Notes: generated by a model from the sequence alone, not told the origin. 64,000 bases of DNA from Marasmius tenuissimus (GCA_029532415.1 JAQOTA010000025.1:1-64000); one strand, 5' to 3'; counted from the stretch's first letter, positions 21,601 through 33,316 are shown. A program made the numbers and translations.

Positions 21601-24600
21601 GATTGTTATTGACAACCAAAGTGATATTGCCAATACTTGTGCCATCAGCAACATGTAAAGGCGGTCCATTGGTCCTTAGTCCAATTACTGCAGGTCCGTA
21701 ATTCTCAAATTGAGAGTTTCGGGGATCACTTGGAGATGTAACCCAAGGGTCAACCTCAGGTTGTTCATCTACCGGACTAAGTCTTTCCGGTTGATCTGGT
21801 GGAGCAGTAGTTGGGCGAGAAGGTACATCAATGTAATCATCCTCTAAGGATTGTACGCCATAAAAAGATTCGGGAGAGCTTGGAGGAGTGTGGACGATTT
21901 GGTCCTGCCATTGTCGTACTCGAGGTGGTGTAGTTGCGGGGCGATTTATGTATTCATGGGTAGTAGGGACTGGAGATTTGGAACGATTAAGTGACTCGGC
22001 TAATTCCATGAAATCTCCAGGGTATGTTCTTGGTCGTTCATTGAAGCGACTACCCTCAAGTTCTCTTCGAGGAATATCAGCCTGAGTCATGGGAACAGAC
22101 ATTCTAATGTTGTTCATCCATTTGTACAAGTGCGTATGCCAATTATGAACATCCTGAAGACTGAGGTGAGGGATGAAGCGAACCCAGCGCCTATTAAACC
22201 CTGGTTGTCTCCATTGAGATGTTCTAAATTGACTCGCTCTTATGTCTGTCGTTCCAAATAACCATTTCCCTTCAAGACCAAGCTTGACTAACGAATGCCA
22301 GAAGATAGGATTCATCACTTGTACAGGAAGTGTGAAGTTCTTCTTGTTGACTCGGAAGGCTTCATCCACCGAAGTTGAACGAGGATTTTTCACTCGTTGA
22401 ACAAAATCTTCAACGGTGCTGATCCAATTTTTATTATTGATTTCAGCTATAACCGTCGATAGGTGTTGAAGGTTCCAGGTTTGGTATTCGTAATGAAGCG
22501 TGAACTTGGTATCTTCTACTGTTTCCACATGTAATATCCTTTGTTGTATGCGCAATTCATGAAGAGCTTGACGAGGTGTCATGTTATGCACTGCATCTCT
22601 TCTAATAGCATACATAACGACATATTCTCTGGTCTTGATCAGAATCCAGATCCAAAGATTGTGGTCTGGTATACTGCGTATTAATTTATAACGCATTCTG
22701 ATCATGGATTCCTTTAGTGCTATGTCGTTAGTTGTCTGATCTCCGAAGTCTCGGAATTCTTCGACAACAGGAATTGGGAGTCTAATCCCGTTTATTATAT
22801 GTGGTCTATTATTCCTAAGGTTAACTCGTCGCATCATGTTGTCATGTTGTTCTTTGTATTCTTGTAAGAATCGCCATTCAACTTTTCTATTGATGAGAGG
22901 TGGCTCTTTTATGTCATCTCCATCTTGAGAATAGTTTTCTGGTCTGAACAAATGAACAAAATCGGCGTGGTTCCTAGGAAACATAGAATTTGCCCATGGT
23001 CCATAATCGTCAGGAGGTGTTGAAACAGTTACACGTATGTCTTCTTGTGTGGGTGATGCTACTTCGAGATTCTCACCTTGGTCAACTTCGTCCGCAGGCG
23101 AAGTATGATTAGGTGTCGCCTCTCGTCGTGGCATTGTGAAGATGATTTCTTCATTACTATGCGCGCCATAAGAGTATTCAGAACATGTATGACTATCATT
23201 TGATGAATTATCAGATGAAGAGTCACTATCAGGTTCTGTCGGAGTATCAGAGATGTACACCAAAGATGGTATCTCATCTCCATCGCTGTCTATGTTTGAA
23301 TTGGAAATTGTAGCTGAAGCGATAGCTTCTTCTACTTGTCGAACTTGTTCATCTAGTTGAATAGTTCGTCTATTGTTCCATTCTTGAACAGAGATGTGTC
23401 GTACAGGACGACCTTCTCTATCAGCAGCGATTCTCTCTTCTAGGCGTGCCTGTTGAAGATCATACGTGTTTTGGAACGGGTTTGGTGCAGATGTGCTACC
23501 GGTGGGGTAGTGGTAGGACATATGAACGTTTACTGGCCCAGCCATTTCGCGTTCAAAAACTGAGCTAATTTGCTCGTTTACTGCATTGATTCGTTTCTGG
23601 TATTCAGAAGGTTTCTCAGAAGGTTCAAGTACCGCAGTGTGCGATTGTTGCCCTCCTTTTTGAGTATCCTTCTTCTTTCCTTTGCCTTTTCCTTTGCCCT
23701 TTCCTCCTTTCTTCTTTCCTTTCTTGGAAGAAGATCCACCTTGGTTCTGATTGTTCTGGTTCTGATTATTGTTTTTATTATTGTTCTTCTTTTGATTTGT
23801 AGAATTACCAGAACGAGACTGATCAGACCATTTAGGAGGAGAGTTAAATCTATTAACACCAGAAATTTTGGCGTTATGGGCAGTATAGGCAGCAGGACCA
23901 GAATGAATCCCATTCCTTCTATTCCATTCATTCGTTATTGCAGCAATCAAATCGGTAGGTTTGAGTTCTTCCTTCTTCATACGGGATACTTGCTGCTTAA
24001 AGAGCTGCCAGCGCTTTTCATTAAGCTTGGCTGTGATCATTAAGCACAGCAAATCGTCCGAAATATCTACTCCATGATCCTTAAGTTGATCCCGAACAGT
24101 CAACATGTAACTGATTCCGGGGACTGGATTAAGGTGTTCAGGAAGTTGGACGTTATGCAAGTCCGTATATAGATTCATCATCTTTGAAGAAGACTGAACC
24201 CCAAACGTAGATTTGAGTTTAGATAAGGTTGAGACTACCGAAGTTTTATCAACATGCGCGTCGTGAGCACGACGAGTTCGCATTTTGATAATACCAATTA
24301 CTTTGTTACGCCTTGAAGTCCACTCAGCTAGAGCGGTAGCTTCTCCTGAAGTAGCAGGAGAAGATGTTTCAGGCATTTCTTCATCCAAGGCTTGAGGTAT
24401 GCCTTGGGTAAAGAGGTAACCTTCAAGTAATCGAAACCAATCTTCAAAGTTCGAACCATCATCTAGCAAAACTGGAATGATACTAATTCCTCCTGACCCA
24501 GCAGGAAAGTTGCTGTCCGCAACCTGAGAGTACAACGGTTCCGTATTGTAGTTATAAACTTCTACAGAATTTTCCACTTCCGTTCCTAGAGTATATCCCG

Positions 24601-24715
24601 GCGTATTGCGAACAAACGTCGTTGGAGGATTACCACTTGGGGAATGAGAAGCAGACCTTGATCCTGATTGAGACATATTGAGGTCTGCCAAAAGTCCCGT
24701 GAGCATACTCTTCAA

Positions 24716-25713
24716 ATATAGAAGGGTGGAGCCAAGAGAGTGTCAATCGACGAAGGCTTCTAAGAAGCACCCATAAATAAATAGGGTTTGATGCACACCG
24801 AGAAATGCTCCAAAGGTCTAGGACTTTTAACAGGCTGTATGCGTCAAGCAGATCATGGGGTGTACCACGTGCAGGTAGTGCAGGGGAGTTAATCTGGCTA
24901 CGAAGCCCTGCCCAATTGCTAGGGTCTTACAACGTTCCCAGTGTGTATCGGTGTCTGGTGTCCCATCATGCTATCTGGTCTCAACCCCAGACTAGCAAAA
25001 GTATGAGTGATCAGCTCATACTGTCCGAATGACCCATTGAAAGTTATTATTAAACCTAGTCATTCATATGAATTGAGTTCATGCACCCTCTGCCTTAGGC
25101 ATGTCGGTGACCAGAAAGCAATCATAGGTGAGCTAGAGTTTAACAATAACGTAGAAGAGAGGGGTCATCGGGAAGGGAGTCCCTGTACATACTAAAGTGG
25201 CCATGTGATACCGTAAAACTGTATAGTATCAAAACCTAGTTGTAAGGAGATCAAATCTCCCAGCATGTATTTCATGCCCGGTCTTTCGACCGTCAGGAAT
25301 CATGGCGAGTTGGTTTATAAGCACAACCCCATAGACCCCTAAACGATGCCTCATGGTGAGGATCATCGCCAACCATTGGTTTTCATCGGCATTAGGCAGT
25401 GATAATATAAGATCAAAGCCCAATCCGGGTTATCAGCAGGGAGACAGAGCCGCTTACGCGGATAGGTCTATGCCGAAGAAAATGAAGCCAAGACAGTATG
25501 TACATGTGTTCGTGCAACATGCAACAGTACAGGGACGTAGTGGATAGGTGTAAAGGGAACTAACAACCCTTGACCTTGACACCAGACGATGACAAGCCCG
25601 ACATCACTAGAGACTTCCATAACCCATGTAGGTTACAGGTCGTCCGCTAGGATGGTGGCGACACACGGGAGCTAGGCTACTCCGATCATAACATCGACCT
25701 GACCACCGCTTGC
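24716..25713 (-). other. Long untranslated leader of element 2
   Basis: Between the primer-binding site and the gag start lie about 1,000 bp with only very short open frames. Element 1 has about 315 bp and element 3 about 105 bp at the equivalent place. It may hold packaging or dimerisation signals; no specific motif is recognised. Confidence 0.6.
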
Positions 25714-25726
25714 GGGGCCCATAACC
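25714..25726 (-). other. Primer-binding site of element 2 (half-tRNA initiator Met type)
   Basis: GGGGCCCATAACC in plus orientation directly against the LTR start at 25727, the same 13 bases as in elements 1 and 3. Confidence 0.8.
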
Positions 25727-26245
25727 TGATGAGCCAGCATAGTTAAAGTGCACAGTGGGTATAACGAAGTAAACCTCACATGGGTAATACACAGAGTGTT
25801 CTTGTAGTCTTGAGATGCTTGAGAAGAGGTGATAATCGAGTAGATTGTCCTAAGGCTTAAGGCCTTTCGTCCAGTCTTTTATACATAAGTTTCTGGTACA
25901 TGTAATGAGTATTACACTAACTGAAACTACTACTAGATGTAGGTATTCGGCCCTAAAGGCGTAAAAGACATTAGTACTGTGTAAGTACTTCTACCATGAA
26001 TGGTAGTATGCTTGGTGAGCATAGTCGTGTTTGCCTCATGTATTGGAGACTCTACTTATGCTATTGGATAGCGACTGTCTATAGTGTCATTTATGATGAA
26101 ACTACTAGGTACGTAGTGAGATATGTAGACAGAGACGTAGTACTTGCATGAGGACGCAAGTGTTCTAGAGGCGTAGCTCTATAAATAGTGTGATGTGTAA
26201 ACAACATGTCAACAGTGTATCACATGATATCCATCATGTTCAACA
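25727..26245 (-). repeat. Element 2 right LTR (5' LTR in element orientation)
   Basis: 519 bp, partner of 15335-15853, with TpG at the two sites where the left copy has CpG. Target duplication gctgt follows at 26246-26250. Confidence 0.95.
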
Positions 26246-26250
26246 GCTGT

Positions 26251-26359
26251 AGCTACTATAACAGGAGTGACTAGGAATAGCATAGATCATAGTGAAACGA
26301 TTGAAGCATATATGCGGCCCGATACAACGGTCCATATATCCGGTAGTCTGGATTCAACA
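26251..26359 (-). repeat. Element 1 left LTR, second part
   Basis: 109 bp matching 32080-32188 of the right LTR with two differences, both C/T at CpG. The polypurine tract (CTCCCCCTCGC in plus orientation) follows at 26360. Confidence 0.93.
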
Positions 26360-26433
26360 CTCCCCCTCGCTAAGTGCAGCACAAGTAGAGCACGAAGTGT
26401 CTATTCGGACGAATAAAATTCAAGTCCAAGATG

Positions 26434-29400
26434 TTATCTAAAAGCGGAGAACTTGACATGACCCAAATTCTTGGTAAACATGTCTGCAGGATTGTAGGCA
26501 CCGTCAATAAAGAAAAGATCGACCTTGCAGTCTGAAACACATTCGCGAATGTAGTGATAGCGAATATCGATGTGTTTGGTGCGACGTTCTTGAACTGGGT
26601 TAGAGGCGATGAAAATCGAGCCTTGATTATCTCCACATATGGGTACGGGAGTCATATCAATCCCAAGTTCAGAAAGTAACTGTCAAATCCACACAGCCTG
26701 ACGACTACAGTCGGATAGCGCCATGTATTCAGCTTCAGTGGATGAAAGCGCAACAGTCTTCTGGGCGTGTGATTGCCAACAGAAGATGCCACCTGCCAAT
26801 TTGAAGAAATAGCCCGTGATCGACCGACGCTTGATAGGATCAGCAGCCCAATCAGAATCAGTGAATGCTAGTAAACCTCCGTCAGAGGCTCCATCATAGA
26901 CCAATGCATAGTCTGGAGTTCCTGCAAGATAGTGACAAATATAAAGCGCCTTCTTCAGGTGATCTTCTGATGGATTAGCAGAGAATTGAGAAAGCTTTGT
27001 AACAGCGTAGGCAATATCTGGACGAGTGCCAAGCATGATATACAGAAGTGATCCAATCACTGATTGATATCGAGCGCGACGTTCAGGATCAACAGGACCT
27101 TCGTTGGGTTGTGGAATATAGCCGGCAGGAAGAGGAGTATCAGTTGCTTTTGCATTCTGCATGCCAAATCGCTTCAAGACCTTCTTTAAGTAGTCGGTCT
27201 GGTCAAGAAGGATTTTACGGCCTTTGCGACGAATACGCATGCACAAGAACTCTTTAACTTCTCCAGGATCACGGCATTCCCAACGAGCCATAAACTCGGC
27301 TTTCTTCTTTTCGACAAAGGCTTTGTTTGGTCCAAGGAATAATGCATCGTCGACATAGATCAAAGCAATACATTCTTCACCAGTCTCACGATCTTTGCAG
27401 ATGAAGAGACCTGCATCGGAAGTTAAGCGTTTAAAGCCCATTACTTCCATGGACGAGCTGAGGGCACGCCACCACTCAAGAGCAGCTTGCTTCAGTCCAT
27501 ATAATGCACGGCGAAGGCAATAGACTTTGCCTTCCTGACCCTTAACCTTGAAACCTTCAGGTTGATCCATATAGATCTCTTCTTTAAGTTCACCATAAAG
27601 GAAGGCGTTCTTCACATCCAATGCCTGAATGTGCCAGTTTTTGAGAGCTGCTAGTGCGAGCATCATCCGTACAGTTTCAAACCGCACAACTGGTGAGAAG
27701 ATCTCATCAAAGTCAACACCTTCGACCTGAGAGAAACCCTTGGCAACAAGTCGAGCTTTCTTTTGACTGTCTGACTTAACGTCAAACACCCATCTGTTTT
27801 TGACAGCCTTGCGACCTTTAGGTAGGTCAACCAATTCGAAGACCTTGCGCTTGCGAAGAGCCTCTAGTTCATCGCGGCAAGCGGCCTTCCATTCTCTCTG
27901 CTGCTCAGCTGGCAGCTTCAGTATGTCACGGAGAGTCCACTCTCGAACGTTAGACATATCGGTGAGGTCATCGTGAACAGGAACTGCCCAATTTAACAGA
28001 TAAATCACGAAACCTACTCCCCCTTCCTGGGATAATTGTTGCACTAAGCTATCGGGCTGACTCCCCCTGGAGTTACACATGGTAGACAGACTGGCACGAT
28101 TAGTCCCAGGAACTTTTCTGGGTCTGCCTTTCCTACGAGTAGTAGGTGGATCCATGGGTTCTCTATCACCCGTGGCATCCCTCCATGTAGAATTTTTCTC
28201 CATATCACGCACAATGCGCGAGGGATTATTTGGGTCTTGTTGTTCACCAAATACATTATCAGGTTGCTTAGTACCCGTCCGTTTCCTGCCTGAACGCCTT
28301 GGCGGCGGAGACTGCTCTTTACCACCCACAGGTGTAGGTGGCCTGGGAGGCTGGAACGGAGGATCAGGATCAGAGTGTTGACGTTCACGCTGAGGTACAG
28401 TACCATCTCCATCATCGTCATGAGGAGATTCCGATCGCTTTGGAAGGTTATCGGGAGGATAAAGATCGTCATCAGACGAATCATCATCACTATCCGAAGA
28501 GAAGTTGGGATTTTCACCCAATACCGGCGGTATTTCTGGGATTTCATTCACCGGGGTAAAGCCATGCGGTTTCTTATCAGAACACTTCGGGAACAAATTT
28601 TCATCGAACAGAGCAGTAGCGCTTTTGAAGATAGCATTATTGGACATCTTCATGAAGACATATCCTTTCATGCCCTCCTGAAAACCGATGAAGGTCATCA
28701 GTTCCGAACGCGGAGATAACTTGTTAACTCGACGTTTTTCTGGAATAAACGCATACGCTGCACATCCAAAGACTCGAAGATCCGAAACATCCGGTGCACT
28801 GCCATGCAACTTCTCATGCGGGGTCAACCAACGTAAACGCTGGGACGGCATCCGATTGTGAAGTGCAACAGCGTGCAACACATAGAATTCCCACCAAGAA
28901 GGTGGAAGACAAGCATCAAAGCGAAGAGCTTGAGCTTTCTCGACAATGGTCCGATTGAACTGTTCTGCACGACCATTCTGTTCCGGCGTGTATGGAATGC
29001 TGGTCAGAATTTTGATACCGTGCTGTTTTAGTACATCATCGAAAGCATCCGATTTGTACTCTCCCCCTCCATCGGACATCCATTCCTTAATATCAACACC
29101 GAATTGTACCTTCACCATAGCGATAAAGTCACGGAGCATCTTGACAGAGTCAGATTTGCGTCGCATGAGCATTGTCCAGCCATGTGAAGTACAGTCGTCG
29201 ACAAACAACATATACCATTTGTATTTGTGGTACGACTCAGTGGGGAATTGTTTGAGGTCGGAGTGGATTTTCTCAAAGGGTTTCGAGGCACGGGTAGTGG
29301 AGTCAGGGAACGATCTGGAGTGTATTTTTCCTTCTGCACATCCTCGGCATAACCGGGTTTTCTTCGGTTTTCGGTCGAATTCCGGGAAGTTCTTAGTATG

Positions 29401-31602
29401 CTTCCGAGCTTTATCCAGAGCTTTGTCTGAACAATGTCTGAAACGTCTGTGTAGAACTTTGTAGTCAACTTTATCCATAGTTGACTTGGCCATTAAGCTG
29501 CGAGCAGAGGCTTTCTGCGAGCTAACCCAAAAAATGGTTTGACCAGGCATAAGCAGGTAAGATACCAATGATTGGCGTTGACCCTTTTGGTAAAAAGCCA
29601 ATTTGCTAGACGATCCGCGTACTTGCAGACCACCTTGCAAGAATTCTCCAAGCGAGAGAAGTCAAATTGACAGAAGTGGAACATAATAGACAGGATAGAG
29701 TCGCGTAATGCGTTCCTCCATGCGACCGTCAGATCCTTCAACAGAATGAGAGATGAACACAGTCCCTTTCCCCTTAATTTGGATAGGGTTGTCCTTCTGT
29801 GCAGTGTTAAGCTGCGGTCCATTGTTCATAGGTTCATACTCGGCAAAATCTTCGAGATCATAAGTGAAGTGCGATGAGGCACCCGAATCGACGATCCACT
29901 CTTGCGAGCTTCCAGTCGCCTTCTTTCCCTTACAATTGGCACATGTGGCAAAGTGATCACCAATATATTGCGCAAATTTCATACGGGACACGATATTCGA
30001 ACTACTACGTTTAGAAGCAGCTAGTAAAGCGGCGCACTGTAGGTTCGTATCAGTGTTAGAAGAAAGACTGAGATAAGGCACTTGCCTGTCATCGTCAGAT
30101 TCCCCAGATCCGATGGAGACCGAATCGTACTCAACATCATCGGAAAAACCAGCGGCATCTGCAATCTCGCTGTCAACGTCCATGGCACTTCCACTCGCAA
30201 TCTCCGTACGCAAAGAATCATTAACAGCGTTCAACGCGATACGATCCTCACGCTCAGAGTCGGAGTCCTCATAGAAAGAATCATAGAGGTCGTAAACCTT
30301 CTCAACGCTCTTAGCACGCTTTGCAGGTGGAGCAGTGGAGAAGGGACCATCAATACGATGCTTGAGGGAGGAAGAGGAAGCAGCCGCATATCCCTGTTCC
30401 ATTGGTTCAAGGACATGGGCATACTTGGGAACACCAAGACGATCGGCAAGACTGCGAGCAGCCTGAGCATTCTCAAAAACAGTACCACCAGAGGTAGCAC
30501 CGGAGAAACACTGCATGTGGAGTGGATCCCGGGATCGGTCTGCGGGATGTACAACAGATGGAGTATCAGGAACGATGGGGGGTGAGGAGATGGACAAATG
30601 AGAGAGGGACGCGATATGAGAATGACCCTTGTGAGAGGAGTCACCCTTGTTGTCCTGAGAATCACCCTTCTTCTTCCTGCCACGTCGGTTGTTCTTCTTC
30701 TTCTGGTCGTTGTCGTTCTTAGACTGGTTGTTATTGTTAGACGACAACGAAGGAGGATTAGACTGTTGGTTAAACTTTGGGTCCTTGTCCTTCTTTTTGA
30801 CAGAAGAAATGCGCGACGCGAGAGGAGCGGGTTTCCGAGCTTCGTAGTGGTTAATGACAGCATCACAAGCCACTTCGAAAGTAAGATCAGCTGGCAAGTT
30901 ACCATTGGTAGCAAATTCGCGAGCGTTCGACCAGCCCTGTGGTAGAACGGAGAGGAGGAGCATGGCTTTGATAAGATCAGAGAGACCGATATCGGCTTCA
31001 TGGAGCTGTCCAAAAAGGAGTTCGAGTCGAGCTATTTCAGGAATGGGGTTACCACCAGACAGACGGAATTCCATAATGGACTTGAAGTCCGCCCAAACAG
31101 AGACAGAAGTCTGTTGGCCATAACGAGCCTTAATCTTCTCCCAAGCATTCCAAGCCATATCATCATCCTCGATAACACTCTGCACGGCAATGGTGGTGGT
31201 GGCACGTAGTGCACCCATGGCTTTGAATTCATACTTCTTCCAACGTCGATGATCCTTCTCATGCCTGAGAAGATCCTTCTCGTACCTTTCCAAAGCCTTA
31301 GCATACTGCTCAAGATCAGTAGTGTACTGCTGCATCTGCGCGTCAGTAGGAGAGACGGTCTCCGTACGTGTAGTTGCTTCAGTTGTAGTTGTAGCAGCAA
31401 TAGTGACAGTGCAAGTAGTTGCTTTAGGTTTGGTCGGTTCTTAAGGTTTCTCGGGTGCATCAGGTTCAGGATCGTCGTTGGTGTAGTGGTCGTAGAACTC
31501 GTTGATCATGGCATAGGTACCAAGACCCTTGGACCACTTGCGCCAGTTGACACCACTGAAGACCTCAACGGTAGGGATAAGGGTAGACATAACAGGAGCC
31601 AT
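26434..31602 (-). pseudogene. Gag-pol polyprotein of element 1 (three in-frame stops)
   Basis: One minus-strand frame of about 1,720 codons broken by TAA at 31441-31443, TGA at 29662-29664 and TGA at 26683-26685, with no frameshift. Start is taken at 31602 (MAPVMSTLIPTVEVFSG). Order: Gag with VNWRKWSKGL; basic Asn/Lys-rich segment; C-x2-C remnant and protease DSGAS near residue 572; pre-integrase with RRFRHCSD and CRGCAEGK; integrase with HSDLKQFP, SDGGGEYK and NGRAEQFNRT; RT with YVDDALF near residue 1416; RNase H with DSDWAAD, SSTEAEYMALSDC and TKHIDIRYHYIRE. Normal copia length and order. At both TGA codons an Arg (CGA) is a plausible ancestor. It probably cannot make full polyprotein. Confidence 0.92.
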
Positions 31603-31917
31603 AGCGATCTGGAGTAATAAAACAATGATCAGCATATGTTCATCATCATAGGCAATGATAAAAGAAATCACTGCACGGTCAACGGCGATAGCCATCGATC
31701 GTTGTTGAGGACACAGTCCACCATCGTCAAACATCAATGAAGATGTCGACTTCACAGGTCCAGAACCGGTGTTAACGGTCTGCCCATCACGACAACAATT
31801 AAGCAGTCACAATGGTTATCGAGTGCAACGACCACAACAGCGCATCATCATAGGCAGCACACAATAAAGGTGCACATCCTAGAGAGCTGCCATCGCAGGG
31901 CACATCGACAGGGCACC

Positions 31918-31930
31918 GGGGCCCATAACC
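31918..31930 (-). other. Primer-binding site of element 1 (half-tRNA initiator Met type)
   Basis: GGGGCCCATAACC in plus orientation directly against the LTR start at 31931; identical to the sites of elements 2 and 3. Confidence 0.8.
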
Positions 31931-32188
31931 TTTTGAGGCAGAGGTCCTGCCCATGCAGTGGCAGCATGGGACAGATTAGCTCACCTGGAGATAGGCTTAG
32001 AGGCAGCAACGAGAGCAGTAAAAGTACTAGTATTGCATGTAGATACAGAGCTACTTATATACTATACAGAGGTGGCTGTAGCTACTATAACAGGAGTGAC
32101 TAGGAATAGCATAGATCATAGTGAAATGATTGAAGCATATATGCGGCCCGATACAACGGTCCATATATCCGGTAGTCCGGATTCAACA
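31931..32188 (-). repeat. Element 1 right LTR (5' LTR in element orientation)
   Basis: 258 bp. Differs from the rejoined left LTR at four sites: TTTTG versus TGTTG at the tip and three C/T changes at CpG. Target duplication ccacc follows at 32189-32193. Confidence 0.95.
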
Positions 32189-32720
32189 CCACCTCGAGAG
32201 AGCGATCCTTCCTTCTCGGCAGCATACTATTACTATCCCAGGGGCTATGCTTATTCGTGAGTTGCTGCGGCGCAGACATCTTGATAGGGATAGTAACCGG
32301 ATTCTCAATGCCATTTTCATCAGTATGAAAGGGCTTTACTACCGAGAGAAGGCAGGACTCACAACGGATCGAGCTGAAGCCAAACGCTTGATGCGAGAAG
32401 CTGGCAAAGCTTATATGTCTGCCTCCGAGAACTTTTCTGAGGACGACGAACTTTATGCTTGTGCGTGGTCGATTCAAACGTTCGATCCATTCGAGAACTG
32501 ACATGTCTTTCCACTAGGGAACATGTCGATCGCACTGGACAACATGGTACGAGGATCCGGACCTCCTCATGACTCGATGGATTGCATGACAAAGGTCAAG
32601 GCTGCTCTGCCCAAAATCCAGAAGATATGGGGAAAGTCTGCGCTGGTGCTGCGGGGAAGGGATGCTTTGATCCAGACGCAATTCAAACACGAAGCAGCTA
32701 TTCGTCGCCAATTAGCCTGA

Positions 32721-33316
32721 AGAGGATTAGAAGCGTTACAAGGAAAAGCTTTGTATCAGTGTTGTCTTGAACGCTTACAGCTTTATGACTGCCCATCTAT
32801 CGACATGTATGTATCTACACGACATCTTGAACCAAATGATTGTATGCTCTTTCTCCTCTGCCTAGCTGACAATACCCGCAGGATTTTCCTTGCTTGAGCT
32901 GGACTGCAGTAAATTATGCGTGAGGGTAATCCGCGCATAGTAGTTTTGACTCCTGACAAGTCCGCTTTGGCCTCTGACTATGATCCCCAAGTCAAAGTAC
33001 GTGATTAAGCCTAGAGAGTATGAGAATCGGCAGCTGCATACAATCTCAGGCCGTTAACGCACGAAGAGCGAAGAGTACTTGACGACCTCAACTCCAAGTC
33101 GGAAGGAAGTCGGGGCCAAGTCGGGCTGCGGCAGGCGTCCCGCTTCGGCCCGTTCATTAATTTCTAGATTACGTAAAATCAACAGGTTGACCTCCACTTG
33201 CTTTGACCACTGGGTGGCGACTGTACTTGTTTTGCTATCTTATACGGAGTCGTCGATGTGCCATCACAAGCACTCGCTCACAGGTATATTAGGGCCTGAG
33301 CTTGAGCTCTAGAGCA
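32721..33316. other. 3' flank of the disrupted TPR gene, up to the duplication junction
   Basis: No gene. It aligns along its length with 35969-36567 (for example ACAAGTCCGCTTTGGCCTCTG in both), with many substitutions and indels. The junction with the MET6 fragment is near 33316. Confidence 0.7.

Larger units (their letters stand above)
15889..24715 (-). pseudogene. Gag-pol polyprotein of element 2 (nonsense codon and insertion)
   Basis: A single minus-strand frame of about 2,360 codons once element 3 is discounted; normal copia polyproteins have roughly 1,300-1,700. From the start at 24715: Gag (UBN2-like) about residues 80-280; a Lys/Gly-rich basic segment without CCHC knuckle near 325-365; an acidic Ser/Asp stretch near 480-520; about 650 residues of unassigned sequence; protease motif DSGAS at residue 1190; a pre-integrase HRRMGHC motif; integrase with HGDL, FDRGGE and NGRAERFNRT; RT with YVDD (near 16835) and RNase H with SSTEAEYMAL near the end. 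A TGA at 20609-20611 stops the frame in the pre-integrase Cys pair. Element 3 interrupts the frame at 16912-18644. Confidence 0.92.
15335..26245 (-). mobile_element. Element 2: Ty1/copia LTR retrotransposon inserted in an LTR of element 1
   Basis: Flanked by 519-bp LTRs (TGATGAGCC..GTTCAACA in plus orientation) and the target duplication gctgt (15330-15334 and 26246-26250). Total span is 10,911 bp, including element 3 with its target duplication (1,738 bp), so the element itself is about 9.17 kb, long for copia. One minus-strand frame encodes Gag, a long unexplained region, aspartic protease, integrase, RT and RNase H. The two LTRs differ only at two CpG sites. Broken by one TGA in the pre-integrase region and by the insertion of element 3 in RT. 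Confidence 0.95.
15186..32188 (-). mobile_element. Element 1: Ty1/copia LTR retrotransposon, outermost of the nest
   Basis: Bounded by 258-bp LTRs ending in TG..CA on both strands (the 5' end in plus orientation has TGTTGAGG left, TTTTGAGG right). With element 2 and its duplicated target removed, the element is 6,087 bp. In its own (minus) orientation the order is LTR, primer-binding site, gag-protease-integrase-RT-RNase H in one frame, polypurine tract next to 26359, LTR. Integrase before RT identifies the copia superfamily. Inserted in exon 8 of the upstream TPR gene with TSD ccacc. LTRs differ at 4 of 258 positions, and pol has three in-frame stops, so this copy is dead for autonomous movement. 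Confidence 0.95.
13621..32720 (+). pseudogene. TPR protein gene, upstream copy, split by nested LTR retrotransposons
   Basis: This copy matches the intact paralogue at 33885-35968 exon by exon. Exons 1-7 and the start of exon 8 (from 15082) run to 15185; the rest of exon 8 resumes at 32189/32194 and the gene reaches its TGA at 32718-32720. Exon 1 (13621-13793) encodes LKDEGNKLFIAKNFDAAMGK, a first TPR helix pair, followed by further TPR motifs. I found no premature stop on either side of the insertion, and splice sites look intact, so the insertion appears to be the only lesion. The insertion created a 5-bp duplication, ccacc. Any transcript would have to read through or splice 17 kb containing six LTR sequences in opposite orientation; loss of function is inferred. 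Confidence 0.85.
12565..33316. repeat. Upstream unit of a tandem segmental duplication (carries the retrotransposons)
   Basis: Sequence from about 12565 in MET6 exon 7 through the TPR gene and its 3' flank to about 33316 recurs as 33317 to about 36567. Without the retrotransposon block the upstream unit is about 3.7 kb. Matching blocks include the TPR exons, the MET6 3' flank (13239 on) and the post-TPR flank around CCCAAGTCAAAGTACGTG. Introns and flanks differ by many substitutions and small indels, so the duplication is much older than the element insertions. Confidence 0.9.

Noticed and set aside
15335..26245. Direct 519-bp repeats considered as a simple segmental duplication
   Set aside because: TG..CA ends, 5-bp target duplication, primer-binding site and purine tract identify them as LTRs.
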